This document shows positions 19,227 to 28,285 of a stretch of 64,000 nt of DNA, one piece after another. Source of the stretch: an uncultured Planctomycetaceae bacterium. GTDB taxonomy: Bacteria; Planctomycetota; Planctomycetia; Planctomycetales; Planctomycetaceae. The position numbers were made by a program, and so were the translations under genes. The stretch is from positions 124,001 through 188,000 of the forward strand of contig CALSLT010000003.1 of the NCBI GenBank assembly GCA_943787265.1, written 5' to 3'. The number at the start of each line of letters is the position of its first letter. The first letter of the stretch is position 1. The notes under the pieces are model-generated. The model saw only the letters and a program-made list of their open reading frames with translations. It had not been told where the DNA came from and searched no databases.

Positions 19227-20198
19227 CTATTCATCAAAGAAGTAAAAGAAGCTGGGTTCTGTTCCGAGTTCTTCCTTCAACAGGAACACTCGTTTGTTTT
19301 TCAGAATCCACACGAGTTCCGAATCGGGATCGTTCAGATTTCCGAAGACGCGTGCTCCTGTCGGGCAGGCTTCAAGACACGCGGGCATGCGACCTTCACG
19401 AGTTCGGTGCAGACAGAAATGGCATTTCTCCATAACACCGGCCGGGCGAATCCGGTTTGAGAGATAGCTCTGTTCCGGATTCACTTCATCGGCGGGGATT
19501 TCCGGTTCCTGCCAGTTGAAACGTCGAGCGTGGTAGGGACAGGCCGCTTCGCAATATCGGCAACCGATACACCAGTCGTAGTCAACAACGACGATGCCAT
19601 CGTCTTCTTTCCATGTCGCTTCGATCGGGCAGACCGTCACGCACGGCGGGTTGTCGCACTGCTGACACTGCACCGGCATGTAGAACTTGTCGTCTTGCGG
19701 GACGGTGTGGTCGTAAGTGGTATTGCCCGTTTCCATGTCCATCGAGCCCTTGTCCATTTCAAGGACTCGGATGTAAGACTGTCCGGTAGCTCGATCGTGA
19801 TTGTTCTCGGTGTGGCAGGCTTCGACACACTTACCGTTCCCGTTGCACTTGCTCAGGTTGATGGCGTAGCCAAATTTGACTCCGGGAGTTGGACGATGAT
19901 CGCTGACGGTAACGTCGGCTCCGTAGTTCTCACGCGTTTCTGAGGCCAGACGTTCGAGAATCCGTTCCTTGTCGTCATCGTCGAGTTCCTTGTAGTGTTT
20001 CTGCAGGAACTCATCCAAAGAGACTTTGTCTGGCAGCGTCGCCAATGGCGAGATGGCCGTTCCGAACGCCGCCAGCCCGAGAGCTGCTCCGGTTGCCTTC
20101 ATGGCAGTTCGCCGGTTGACTTCTGGCGTGACGACAGGCAGCGGCATGAATTCCGAGCCCTGGTCGTTTGGTCCGTCGTCCTGGTGTGAATCGATCAC
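19227..20198 (-). CDS. NrfC/DmsB-type four [4Fe-4S] ferredoxin subunit with Tat-like signal
   Basis: 323 aa. The N-terminus has RRTAMKATGAALGLAAFGTA, a twin-arginine-like export signal. Four Cys groups follow: CNGNGKCVEAC, CQQCDNPPCVTVCP, CIGCRYCEAACP and CHFCLHRTREGRMPACLEAC, the NrfC/PhsB/DmsB arrangement. It carries electrons between the NrfD membrane subunit and the periplasmic cytochromes or NapA. The ATG overlaps the stop of the upstream tetraheme cytochrome (20195-20198), showing translational coupling. Unlike the genes downstream, it is fully intact. Confidence 0.9.
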   Translation of the reverse strand: MIDSHQDDGPNDQGSEFMPLPVVTPEVNRRTAMKATGAALGLAAFGTAISPLATLPDKVSLDEFLQKHYKELDDDDKERILERLASETRENYGADVTVSDHRPTPGVKFGYAINLSKCNGNGKCVEACHTENNHDRATGQSYIRVLEMDKGSMDMETGNTTYDHTVPQDDKFYMPVQCQQCDNPPCVTVCPIEATWKEDDGIVVVDYDWCIGCRYCEAACPYHARRFNWQEPEIPADEVNPEQSYLSNRIRPAGVMEKCHFCLHRTREGRMPACLEACPTGARVFGNLNDPDSELVWILKNKRVFLLKEELGTEPSFFYFFDE

Positions 20199-20857
20199 TG
20201 GTGCAGTCCTTCATGAGAAGCTGCAGCGGAATTCTGCGGCGAAAGAAACCGATCACGCGGCTTAAATGTAGGCATCATCTTTGGGAACTGAGGCGCGTGA
20301 GGATCGTGGCAGTCGACGCAGTTGTTTCTCGTTCGCGGTCCGCGTGACAAATCCCAGAAACCGTTCATTCCTCCGTGCGAACCATGCAGGTAGTCTCGCG
20401 TTTGCGGGCCGTGACACTGGCCGCAAAGCGTCATCACATCAGGAAACTCGACGGACGTTCCATCCGCAAGCTTCAAGGCGTCGTAGTCCTCGCCGTTGTG
20501 ACAGGCCAGGCAAGTCAGCTTTCCATGTGAGAACGCAAGTCCCTGATGAAACTCATCAAGATCGGCCGCACTACGATTCGCGAGATTCGGAGGGCGAGTC
20601 GCATGGCACGTCGCGCACGCTGCTGAGACCGGCTGGCCATCGCCGTCAAGCACTCCGAGATCAACGCGCGGCGAACTTTGGGGTCTGTTAACGACCACCG
20701 GAAACGATTGCGGCGTTTCGGCCGATGTTCTGCGTTTATCTGCAGTGTGGCTGGTCGTCGGTGTGTCCGGAGAAACCCATGCGGCTCCACCGGCAACCAT
20801 CAGCATAACCGCCAGCAAGCTTGCCATCTGAATGAGCGATATCCGTCGTCCGTGCAC
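20195..20857 (-). CDS. Membrane-anchored tetraheme cytochrome c, first gene of nap operon
   Basis: 220 aa from GTG 20857; an ATG at 20827 is an alternative. A single hydrophobic N-terminal helix (MASLLAVMLMVAGGAAWV) is followed by four CxxCH sites: CATCH, CLACH, CGQCH and CVDCH. It resembles small multiheme c-type cytochromes of Nrf/Nap redox chains (NapC/NrfH function is possible, but the pattern is not NapC-like throughout). It is likely an electron carrier in the periplasm. It is the first gene of the minus-strand operon; the 252 bp upstream, to ruvB, should hold its promoter. Confidence 0.82.
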   Translation of the reverse strand: MHGRRISLIQMASLLAVMLMVAGGAAWVSPDTPTTSHTADKRRTSAETPQSFPVVVNRPQSSPRVDLGVLDGDGQPVSAACATCHATRPPNLANRSAADLDEFHQGLAFSHGKLTCLACHNGEDYDALKLADGTSVEFPDVMTLCGQCHGPQTRDYLHGSHGGMNGFWDLSRGPRTRNNCVDCHDPHAPQFPKMMPTFKPRDRFLSPQNSAAASHEGLHQ

Positions 20858-20928
20858 CGTCTGTCTCAGTTCTTCCTGAACAACTCGTTTCGAAAGGCTT
20901 TAGTTCTCGCAGATGGTATGCGACGAAA

Positions 20929-20953
20929 TTCGATTCGTCTCTATCGATTCGTC
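20929..20953. promoter_or_regulatory. Direct repeat upstream of nap operon
   Basis: TCGATTCGTCT occurs at 20929-20939 and again at 20943-20953, a 14-bp period, 70-100 bp upstream of the cytochrome start. It could be a regulator site for the operon; no FNR-like TTGAT-N4-ATCAA box was found in this 252-bp space. Confidence 0.3.
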
Positions 20954-21109
20954 TTTGTAATCGACGTGTCGAAGAAATTCACGACAAGAACAAGCCGATC
21001 GTCGAGCTTACTTAGTCGGTTGCGGTAAAACGCAAACCCAAAAGCGAGGCATTCTGATTGGCTTATGCTTGATGCCGCGTTCCGGAATCACAACTTCAAT
21101 TCTAAGTGG

Positions 21110-22186
21110 TTAGAACAACTGGCCGGTTGCGGAGCCGCCGTCGGCTCCGTTTCCAGGCAGTGACATGCCGATGTGTTCGAGGCCGATGGCTGTGATGACT
21201 CGGCCTCGGGGGGTGCGTTGGATGAGGCCGTTGCGGAGGAGGAAGGGTTCGATCTCGTCTTCCAGTGTGTCGATCGGGACGTTGATGCTGTGGCCGATCG
21301 CCTGGATGCCGGCCGGGCCGCCAGCGAAGATTTTTACCAGCGTCTGCAGGTACTTTCGGTCGGGTTCTTCCAAGCCAAGTCGGTCGACTTCCTGCATGAT
21401 CAGTGCGTCTTCTGCGACCTGTTTCGTAATGATGCCCTTTGCTTTGACCATTGCGAAGTCACGAACCCAGCTCAGCAGGTTATTGGCGATTCGCGGCGTG
21501 CCTCGAGCACGAATCGCAAGTTCTGCGGCGGCCTCCTCGTCGATCTCCACTTTCAGCTTTGCCGCGTTGCGACGAATGATTTCGGCAAGTTCTTCCAGTT
21601 CGTAGTAGTCTAGATGAAGGCGATTTACGAAACGGTCACGCAACGGGGCAGTCAACATTCCGCTGCGAGTCGTTGCGCCAATCACCGTGAATGGTTCGAC
21701 CTGCATATTGATCGTGCGAGCGTTCATCCCCTCGCCGAGAGTAATGTCGACTCGGAAATCTTCCATCACCGGGTAGATGAACTCTTCGACCGCCGGAGAC
21801 ATGCGGTGGATTTCGTCGATGAAGAGAACCGATCCTTTGCCAGCATTCGTGATGTGCGGTAGCAGATCTTTCGGAGCGGCTAGCAACGGTCCGGATGTGA
21901 TCAGGCATTCGGTGCCAAGTTCACGGGGCAGTACTGTGGCGAAGGTGGTCTTTCCGAGTCCGGGCGGACCATCGAGGAGTAGGTGCCCTAGAGACTCACT
22001 GCGCATGCGAGCGGCGTCGATCATGATCTGCAGGCGGTCGACGACTTTTCGTTGCCCGACAACATCACATAGCCGTTGCGGGCGGAGCGTGTCGTCGAAC
22101 TGCTCATCGTTTATGTCGAAAGACGAACGAAATGGCTCGGGATCGTCGTCGTCGTCAGAACTCTGAAACGTCTTTTCGCGTGCCAT
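21110..22186 (-). CDS. ruvB: Holliday junction branch migration helicase RuvB
   Basis: 358 aa. Walker [18 protein letters not shown], Walker [13 protein letters not shown], sensor 1 [17 protein letters not shown] and the C-terminal winged-helix part ([14 protein letters not shown] ... QRTPRGRV) are all in order. The N-terminus carries an acidic stretch ([11 protein letters not shown]). RuvB is the hexameric AAA+ motor that moves Holliday junctions together with RuvA; ruvA and ruvC are not in the window. It lies 65 bp after the TPR gene on the same strand and may share its transcript. Confidence 0.97.
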   Translation of the reverse strand: MAREKTFQSSDDDDDPEPFRSSFDINDEQFDDTLRPQRLCDVVGQRKVVDRLQIMIDAARMRSESLGHLLLDGPPGLGKTTFATVLPRELGTECLITSGPLLAAPKDLLPHITNAGKGSVLFIDEIHRMSPAVEEFIYPVMEDFRVDITLGEGMNARTINMQVEPFTVIGATTRSGMLTAPLRDRFVNRLHLDYYELEELAEIIRRNAAKLKVEIDEEAAAELAIRARGTPRIANNLLSWVRDFAMVKAKGIITKQVAEDALIMQEVDRLGLEEPDRKYLQTLVKIFAGGPAGIQAIGHSINVPIDTLEDEIEPFLLRNGLIQRTPRGRVITAIGLEHIGMSLPGNGADGGSATGQLF

Positions 22187-22251
22187 CCTGCTGCCAGTTT
22201 CCGTCCTGCGAGGCGTCGAGCGTTATTTCGTCGCAATCTGCAATCAGCGAC

Positions 22252-24510
22252 CTACGGATCGTCATTGGATTCGGGTTTCACGTTACCGACGTCCGACTTC
22301 TGAGCTGCCAGTTTTTCTTCAACGCGGCGGATCAGCTTGTCATCCGGGTGGTTTTCTTTGTTAACCAGCTCCAAGGCCTTCTTCCATGCTTTAGTTGCTT
22401 CAGAAGGTTGCTCGTTTGCGCCGTAGCAGTCACCAAGGTGTTCCCAGATTGTGGCATCGTTACCGGTTTCGAGTTGCGTCGCTTTCTTCAGCCAACTGAT
22501 GGCTTCCTTGTACTCGCCCAGCTTGAACAAGACCCAGCCCATGCTGTCGAGATAGGCAGCGTTCTCCGGCTCGGCCTTGACTGCCTTTTCGATCATCTTG
22601 CGAGCTTTTTTCAGATTCGTTCCCTGGTCCGCATAGAGATATCCCAGATCGTTGTTCACGCCGATGTCATCTGGATTCTCTGCGAGATACTTTTCCAGGA
22701 TCTTCTGGCCTTTTTCGATCGCTCCCTGGTCAACATAAACGGCGGACAGGCTGAACTTTGCCTGTTTCGTCCAAGGGTCGGACTTGGGGTACTTTGCGAT
22801 AAAGGCTTCGAACTTTATGGCAGCTTCGCTCATCCGATGAGCGTGGTAGTAAATCCACGCTTCGCGGAAGGCGAGAAGTGGGTGACCGCCAGGCACGAGT
22901 TTCATTGCGTCGGCCAAAGCTTCGAGTGCCGGATCGGTTTCGCCAGCAAGTTCCAACGCTAGCGCCAGACGCAAAAGATTGTCGGGCTTCGCTCCTTGCA
23001 GTAGCGGCTTCTCTGCAGCTTCTCGGTAGACGGCAGCGGCTTCGGTGTAAAGTTCTGCCCCCATGAAGAGCTCACCCAGTGCTCGGTAGACGGTTGCTGC
23101 CTGAGCGGGGTTAGCTTTCAAGGCGAGTCGGTAGAGTTCTGCGGCGTCTTCCGTTCGCTCTGCTCCTTCGACGACTTCAGCGACGAATAGCAGTTTTCCG
23201 AAGTGTTCGGCGTGAGCACCGTCGGTCGTTTGTTCTCGGATGATCTTGAGGAAGTCGTCCTGGAACGTCTTGTCCTTCTGTAAGACTTCCAGTTCTGTCG
23301 CGAGTGGTTCCGGAAGTGGACGTCGTTGCCAGGCCTGGACATAGACTTTGGAGATATTCTCCAACAGCTCCGCGGCTTTCATCTGCCGGCGATAAATTTG
23401 AGCCAGTCCCAGGTGGGCCGCTGGCGATGGGCCATCCTTCAGCGTTGCCGTAAAGATTTCTTCGGCTTCTTCGAGGCGATCCTTTGCCAAGTAGGCTTCC
23501 GCGAGAAACGCTTTCGCCTCACGGTTTGTCGGGTCATTCTTTACCAGCTTCTCAAGACGAGTCGCCAGTGAATCTTCCTGCTCCGTCTTAACGAGAATCT
23601 GTTGCAGAAGTCTGTAAGGCCCACGCCCCTTGTCCAGTTTCGAGCCAAAGAAAATATCGATCTGCTTCTGCGCTGCGGCGTAGTCTTCCTTCTGGAAGTA
23701 AAGCTGGGCGAGCAGATAGTTGATGCCGCCAGGCTTACCGTTTCGTTGCGCGCTGGCCATTTCGAGAGCTGTCAGTGCTCGATCGTTTCGTTTGGCTTGT
23801 AGAAACACCTGGCCGATTTGCTCGTAAGATGTGCTCTTGTGTTTTTGCAGCTCGTCGCGAGTTCGGCGATCGAGTCCATACTTGTTGGGATCAAGCAGCG
23901 CTGACAGGACGATCTCGTAAGCGTCGGCGGCCTTTTGAATTTCGCCCAGCCCCTTGTAGATAATTCCCAGGTCGCGGTTAATCAGAACGTAGAAACCACT
24001 CAGCTCTTTCAGTTTTGGCGAGTTGCGAGCCTGCTCAAGATACTTAATAGCCTGGTCGAGCTTTCTGCCACGAACCATCTCGACGCCCAACTGCCTGAGC
24101 AACTGAAAATCATCTGGATCAAGCTCGACGGCGTCGATGGCGTATTTCAGAGCTTTCTCGCCCTGATTCAGCCGCAAAGCCATGTCGATCATGGCCCGGA
24201 TAATTTCGATACTGCCGGGTTCGATTGCGGCCGACTTTTCGTAAGCCTTCAAGGCATCGGCAAAACGCTCCCGCTGCTGGAGAAGTCGTCCGGTCATGAA
24301 CCAGGCGGCGGCCGTGTTTCTTTGGTCGACTTCGACGGTCCGTGGATTGACGGGGACGAGCAGCGGTGCCGGGTCGTCGAGTCTTTGCAACTGGTAAGGG
24401 CGACCTTCGAAAACCGAAGCTCCGCGGTCTTCCTCAGCAGCCGGAAGGGTAGATGCCAATACGACAATGACTGACATTGCCAGTGCGAATTCCTGAAACG
24501 GTCTGGCCAT
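22252..24510 (-). CDS. Secreted TPR-repeat protein
   Basis: 752 aa from the ATG at 24510, preceded by a clear AGAGGAGAG ribosome site; the frame is open upstream but without a signal peptide. The signal peptide (FALAMSVIVVLASTLPAAEE) exports it. Nearly all the rest is tetratricopeptide helices, for example AWFMTGRLLQQRERFADALK, LGVEMVRGRKLDQAIKYLEQ and LGDCYGANEQPSEATKAWKK, at least ten units by eye. TPR arrays serve as protein-binding scaffolds; no enzymatic motif is seen. Its partner is unknown. Confidence 0.85.
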   Translation of the reverse strand: MARPFQEFALAMSVIVVLASTLPAAEEDRGASVFEGRPYQLQRLDDPAPLLVPVNPRTVEVDQRNTAAAWFMTGRLLQQRERFADALKAYEKSAAIEPGSIEIIRAMIDMALRLNQGEKALKYAIDAVELDPDDFQLLRQLGVEMVRGRKLDQAIKYLEQARNSPKLKELSGFYVLINRDLGIIYKGLGEIQKAADAYEIVLSALLDPNKYGLDRRTRDELQKHKSTSYEQIGQVFLQAKRNDRALTALEMASAQRNGKPGGINYLLAQLYFQKEDYAAAQKQIDIFFGSKLDKGRGPYRLLQQILVKTEQEDSLATRLEKLVKNDPTNREAKAFLAEAYLAKDRLEEAEEIFTATLKDGPSPAAHLGLAQIYRRQMKAAELLENISKVYVQAWQRRPLPEPLATELEVLQKDKTFQDDFLKIIREQTTDGAHAEHFGKLLFVAEVVEGAERTEDAAELYRLALKANPAQAATVYRALGELFMGAELYTEAAAVYREAAEKPLLQGAKPDNLLRLALALELAGETDPALEALADAMKLVPGGHPLLAFREAWIYYHAHRMSEAAIKFEAFIAKYPKSDPWTKQAKFSLSAVYVDQGAIEKGQKILEKYLAENPDDIGVNNDLGYLYADQGTNLKKARKMIEKAVKAEPENAAYLDSMGWVLFKLGEYKEAISWLKKATQLETGNDATIWEHLGDCYGANEQPSEATKAWKKALELVNKENHPDDKLIRRVEEKLAAQKSDVGNVKPESNDDP

Positions 24511-24867
24511 GACGCTCTCCTCTTTTGAAGCAGATCCTTCCGGGGCAGAGCCTTCTTTCTTGAATCTCGACGAACAGAAGCGACGAGATACGAGCATTTG
24601 CAGAAGACTCTGTAAAAGTAACAGGTTCCGTAGCTTAGCGATCCGTGGGGATTGCGACCAATAGTCCTTGTCAAATCCTGTTTCGCCGCTTGTTTTCCGG
24701 TGTTTCCGACTCAACAATGTGATCTTCGGTGGCGCCGCAGCGGGCAGGATGCGCCATCACCGAGTTTTTTACCTTTTGTTTAATGTGTCGAAGTGTCTGT
24801 TGATTGACGGGTTGTCCACCAGACGCAGCCAGGCTGCGTTGCGTGAGTCTGTCTGAGAAAGGCTGAT

Positions 24868-25758
24868 ATGATGACCACCGTGCTGATTGTTGACGACTCG
24901 GTCGTCGATAGAAAGCTGGCGGGGGGCTGCCTGAAGAACTGCGATCTTGAAGTCGCGTTCGCGTGTGACGGCCGAGAGGCTCTCGAGCTGATGGCAGACG
25001 ATCTGCCGGACGTCGTCGTCACCGACCTCCAGATGCCCGAAGTCGACGGCTTGGAGCTTGTTAAGCAAATCCGCAAGCTGCATCGACAGATTCCTGTCAT
25101 TCTGATGACGGCTCATGGCAATGAAGAGGTTGCCGTTTCTGCGCTCAAAGCTGGTGCGGCCAGCTACGTTCCGAAAAAGAACCTTTCACGAGACCTCGAA
25201 GAGACCGTGAACAGCGTGCTGTCGGTCGCGTCGTCGGAACGTGCCGAGCAGCAGATACTCGAAAGCCTGTCCAGCGTCAGCATGCGGTTTGAACTGAGTA
25301 ACGAAATCGCCGCGCTCCGGCCGTTGATCATGGTCATGCAGGGGCACATGCGGCAGCTTGGTGTCTGCGACGAATCAGACATTGTTCGCGTCTCGACAGC
25401 TCTTCAGGAAGCGCTGGTCAACGCGATTGAGCATGGCAATCTTGAGCTGGACTCAACGCTCCGCGAATTAAAGGACAACACCTACCAGAAGCTCGGCGAC
25501 GAGCGGCGGATGCAGGAGCCCTACGCCGGCCGAAAAGTTCACGTCACCGCTGAGTTTGATCGTGACGGCTGTCGTTGGACGATTCGGGATGAGGGACAGG
25601 GCTTCAATCCAGACTCGCTGCCCGACCCTCGCGATCCGGCCAACCTTCAACGAGTGAGTGGCCGAGGCCTTCTGCTTATCAGAACATTCATGGACGAGGT
25701 CTCGTTTAACGAAAACGCCAGCGAGATCACGATGTTCCGAAAACGGACCCAACCGTAG
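24868..25758 (+). CDS. Response regulator with RsbW-type ATPase output domain
   Basis: 296 aa; AAAGG precedes the first of two ATGs. Residues 1-120 form a REC domain with acidic pair D9/D10, phospho-acceptor D53 (VVVTDLQMP), Thr81 and Lys103/104. Residues about 140-290 form a HATPase_c_2 domain: N-box ALQEALVNAIEHGN, G1 RDEGQGFNP and G2 SGRGLLLIRTFMDEV. There is no His phospho-acceptor domain, so this is not a classical kinase; the C-terminus resembles anti-sigma factor serine kinases such as RsbW/SpoIIAB. It may link two-component phosphorylation to partner switching. No anti-anti-sigma gene is adjacent. Confidence 0.9.
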   Translation: MMTTVLIVDDSVVDRKLAGGCLKNCDLEVAFACDGREALELMADDLPDVVVTDLQMPEVDGLELVKQIRKLHRQIPVILMTAHGNEEVAVSALKAGAASYVPKKNLSRDLEETVNSVLSVASSERAEQQILESLSSVSMRFELSNEIAALRPLIMVMQGHMRQLGVCDESDIVRVSTALQEALVNAIEHGNLELDSTLRELKDNTYQKLGDERRMQEPYAGRKVHVTAEFDRDGCRWTIRDEGQGFNPDSLPDPRDPANLQRVSGRGLLLIRTFMDEVSFNENASEITMFRKRTQP

Positions 25759-25898
25759 CGCCTGCGTGAGTAACGGATTTGGCGGGGTGTCGACACGTCG
25801 ATTCACTTGAACGGCTCTGGTGATTGGCGCAACAATCTGCCACGTTACGCGTCACGTTCCCTCCTCCTTTGCGGCAACGTTCGTCCTGACGCGAAACG

Positions 25899-28247
25899 AT
25901 GCCGTCCTTCCCCACCGAACGGTTTCAGTTTCAGATGCCCCATAACTTGCTGGCAGTTTCGTTGCGCACGTTTCTTATGGCTGCAGTCGCCTTTGCCTTT
26001 TTCGAACAAAGGACAACGGTTGCTGACGAGCATCCTGGCAAAGCGATCTACACGAAACTGTGCGCATCGTGCCACGGTGACGACGGTCAGGGGACTGCCG
26101 ACAATTATCCCGAAGCGCTTGCTGGTGATCGCCCACTTGCTGACCTTTCGCGAGTTATCACGGAAACGATGCCCGAAGGTGAATCCGACGTTTGCATTGG
26201 CAAGGATGCCGAAGCGGTCGCGTCATATATCTATGACGCATTCTATTCACCGGTTGCACAGGCCCGAATTCGGCCTCCGAGGATCAAGCTGGCTCGCCTT
26301 ACAAATACACAATACCGCAACGCGGTTGCCGACCTGATTGGCCTGTCCCGCGGTGGGCGACCGTTCGACGACAAGCGAGGTCTACAGGCTGAGTACTTCG
26401 CGTCCGGACGGTATCAGCGGAACAAAGAACTCGATTTCAAACGAGTCGATAAATTCATCGACTTCGACTTTGGAGAAGATGTTCCCTCGGAAAGCAAGTT
26501 TAAGAAGAAAGAAGAGTTTTCAATTCGCTGGCAGGGATCCGTGATCGCTCCGGAAACCGGCGACTATGAATTCGTCATCAAGACTGACAACGGTTTTCAG
26601 TTCTGGCTGAACCAGTCACAAATCCCATTCATCGATGGGAAAGTCCGATCAGGAAACGACGCCGAGTATCGCAAGACGATGTTCATGATCGGTGGCCGAC
26701 CGTATCCGCTGCGACTCGATTTTTCGAAGTTCAACGGTAAGTCCGGAGAGATTCGTCTTAGATGGAAGGCACCTCATAAAATCGAAGAGCCGATTCCGGA
26801 GCGGTTTTTGACACCAACTCGATACGCGGAAGTGTTGACGGTCGAGACGCCCTTTCCGCCTGACGACCGCAGCGAAGGTTACGCTCGAGGAACTTCCGTC
26901 TCGAAAGAATGGGATGCGGCCACAACGTCAGCAGCAATCGAAGTCGCCGCGAAGGTTTTTGAGGATCTCAACCGATTGTCCGGCAGCCGTCCTGGCAAAG
27001 GAGACCGTTCCCAAAAACTTCGTTCGTTCTGCGAGCGATTTGTTGAACGAGCACTTCGCCATCGACTGACCGACGAACAGAAGCAGCTTTATATTGAGAG
27101 TCAGTTTCAGAAAACGGAAGACGAAGAAACAGCAGTCCGTCGAGTAGTGATGCTGGCCCTTAAGTCTCCGAGATTCCTGTACCGGGAAATCGGCGGCCAG
27201 AACGACACGTTCAACTTCGCTTCCCGATTGTCATTCGGTTTGTGGGACTGCCCGCCTGATAACCAACTGTGGAATGGGGCGAACGGCAACTCGCTCGATA
27301 GTCGAATTAAGATCTCTCGTCACGCCGCCCGCATGTTGAATGATCCTCGCGCAAAAACGAAACTGCGAGAGTTCTTTCACTACTGGCTGAAGCTCGACCA
27401 CCTGACGGACATCTCGAAGGATGCCGAACAGTTTGCCGGATTTGACCGAGCGTTGCTGTCCGATCTTCGCACTTCGCTTGAGCTGACGATTGACGAATTC
27501 GTGTCGCAAGAGAAGCCCGATTTTCGCCAACTCCTGCTTAGCAACGAGACCTTTCTTAGCGGGCGACTCGGCGAGTTCTACGGGGCGGACATCCCGAACG
27601 ACGCAACGTTTCAGAAAATCGCGTTTGAACCCGAAGCTCGCTCGGGCATTTTGTCGCATCCATTTCTGATGAGCGGCTTTGCCTATCACAATGTCAGCTC
27701 ACCGATTCATCGAGGCGTGTTCCTGTCCAGAAGCATTCTCGGTCGTTCTCTCAAACCACCGGCTGCAGCGATCACACCGGTTCCTCCGAAATTGCATCCG
27801 GATCTGACAACACGGCAGCGAGTGGCTCTGCAGACCAACCATCTTGTCTGCCGATCCTGTCATGAGATGATTAATCCACTTGGTTACGCTCTGGAAAACT
27901 TTGACGCGGCAGGTCGCTTCCGCAAGAAAGAGAAGAACCGAGACATCAACGCTTCCGGTTCGTATCTGCAGCAATCGGGCGAGTTGGCAAAGTTTTCAGG
28001 GGCGAAAGAACTCGGAGAATTTCTGGCCAACAGTGACGAAGTTCATCTCGCGTTTGTCGAGCAACTTTTCCAACATGTTGTCAAACAGCCGATTCAGGCT
28101 TACGGTTCCGGTCAGAAGGAAAAGCTGAGAGACTTATTCGTCAGCAGTGAGTTCAACGTCAACGCCTTGCTTGCCGAAATCGCCACGGTTTCGGCGTTCG
28201 ATCACCCGCCTGCAGATGCCCCATCCGTAGAGACTGCCGCCAAATAG
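25899..28247 (+). CDS. Planctomycete PSCyt protein with PA14 and DUF1592/1588/1585 domains
   Basis: 782 aa; the start could be 25899 or the Met at 25935. After a signal sequence comes one class-I heme site, CASCH (residues 55-59). A PA14-like carbohydrate-binding domain occupies about 165-305 (GLQAEYFASGRYQ ... GDYEFVIKTDNGFQFWL). The DUF1587/1592/1588/1585 series follows (LARLTNTQYRNAVADLIGL, SRLSFGLWDCPPDNQL, HRGVFLSRSILGRSLKPP, CHEMINPLGYALENFDAAGR). Such proteins are abundant in planctomycetes and pair with DUF1552 proteins, as here. They are thought to act on complex polysaccharides by a redox step, but no biochemical role is established. Confidence 0.88.
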   Translation: MPSFPTERFQFQMPHNLLAVSLRTFLMAAVAFAFFEQRTTVADEHPGKAIYTKLCASCHGDDGQGTADNYPEALAGDRPLADLSRVITETMPEGESDVCIGKDAEAVASYIYDAFYSPVAQARIRPPRIKLARLTNTQYRNAVADLIGLSRGGRPFDDKRGLQAEYFASGRYQRNKELDFKRVDKFIDFDFGEDVPSESKFKKKEEFSIRWQGSVIAPETGDYEFVIKTDNGFQFWLNQSQIPFIDGKVRSGNDAEYRKTMFMIGGRPYPLRLDFSKFNGKSGEIRLRWKAPHKIEEPIPERFLTPTRYAEVLTVETPFPPDDRSEGYARGTSVSKEWDAATTSAAIEVAAKVFEDLNRLSGSRPGKGDRSQKLRSFCERFVERALRHRLTDEQKQLYIESQFQKTEDEETAVRRVVMLALKSPRFLYREIGGQNDTFNFASRLSFGLWDCPPDNQLWNGANGNSLDSRIKISRHAARMLNDPRAKTKLREFFHYWLKLDHLTDISKDAEQFAGFDRALLSDLRTSLELTIDEFVSQEKPDFRQLLLSNETFLSGRLGEFYGADIPNDATFQKIAFEPEARSGILSHPFLMSGFAYHNVSSPIHRGVFLSRSILGRSLKPPAAAITPVPPKLHPDLTTRQRVALQTNHLVCRSCHEMINPLGYALENFDAAGRFRKKEKNRDINASGSYLQQSGELAKFSGAKELGEFLANSDEVHLAFVEQLFQHVVKQPIQAYGSGQKEKLRDLFVSSEFNVNALLAEIATVSAFDHPPADAPSVETAAK

Positions 28248-28285
28248 TTCCACATTGAATCCCGCCAACCGCACGAAGCCCCGCC

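Noticed and set aside
22132-22962. 276-codon frame on plus strand
   Set aside because: Antisense to the TPR protein and the ruvB start.
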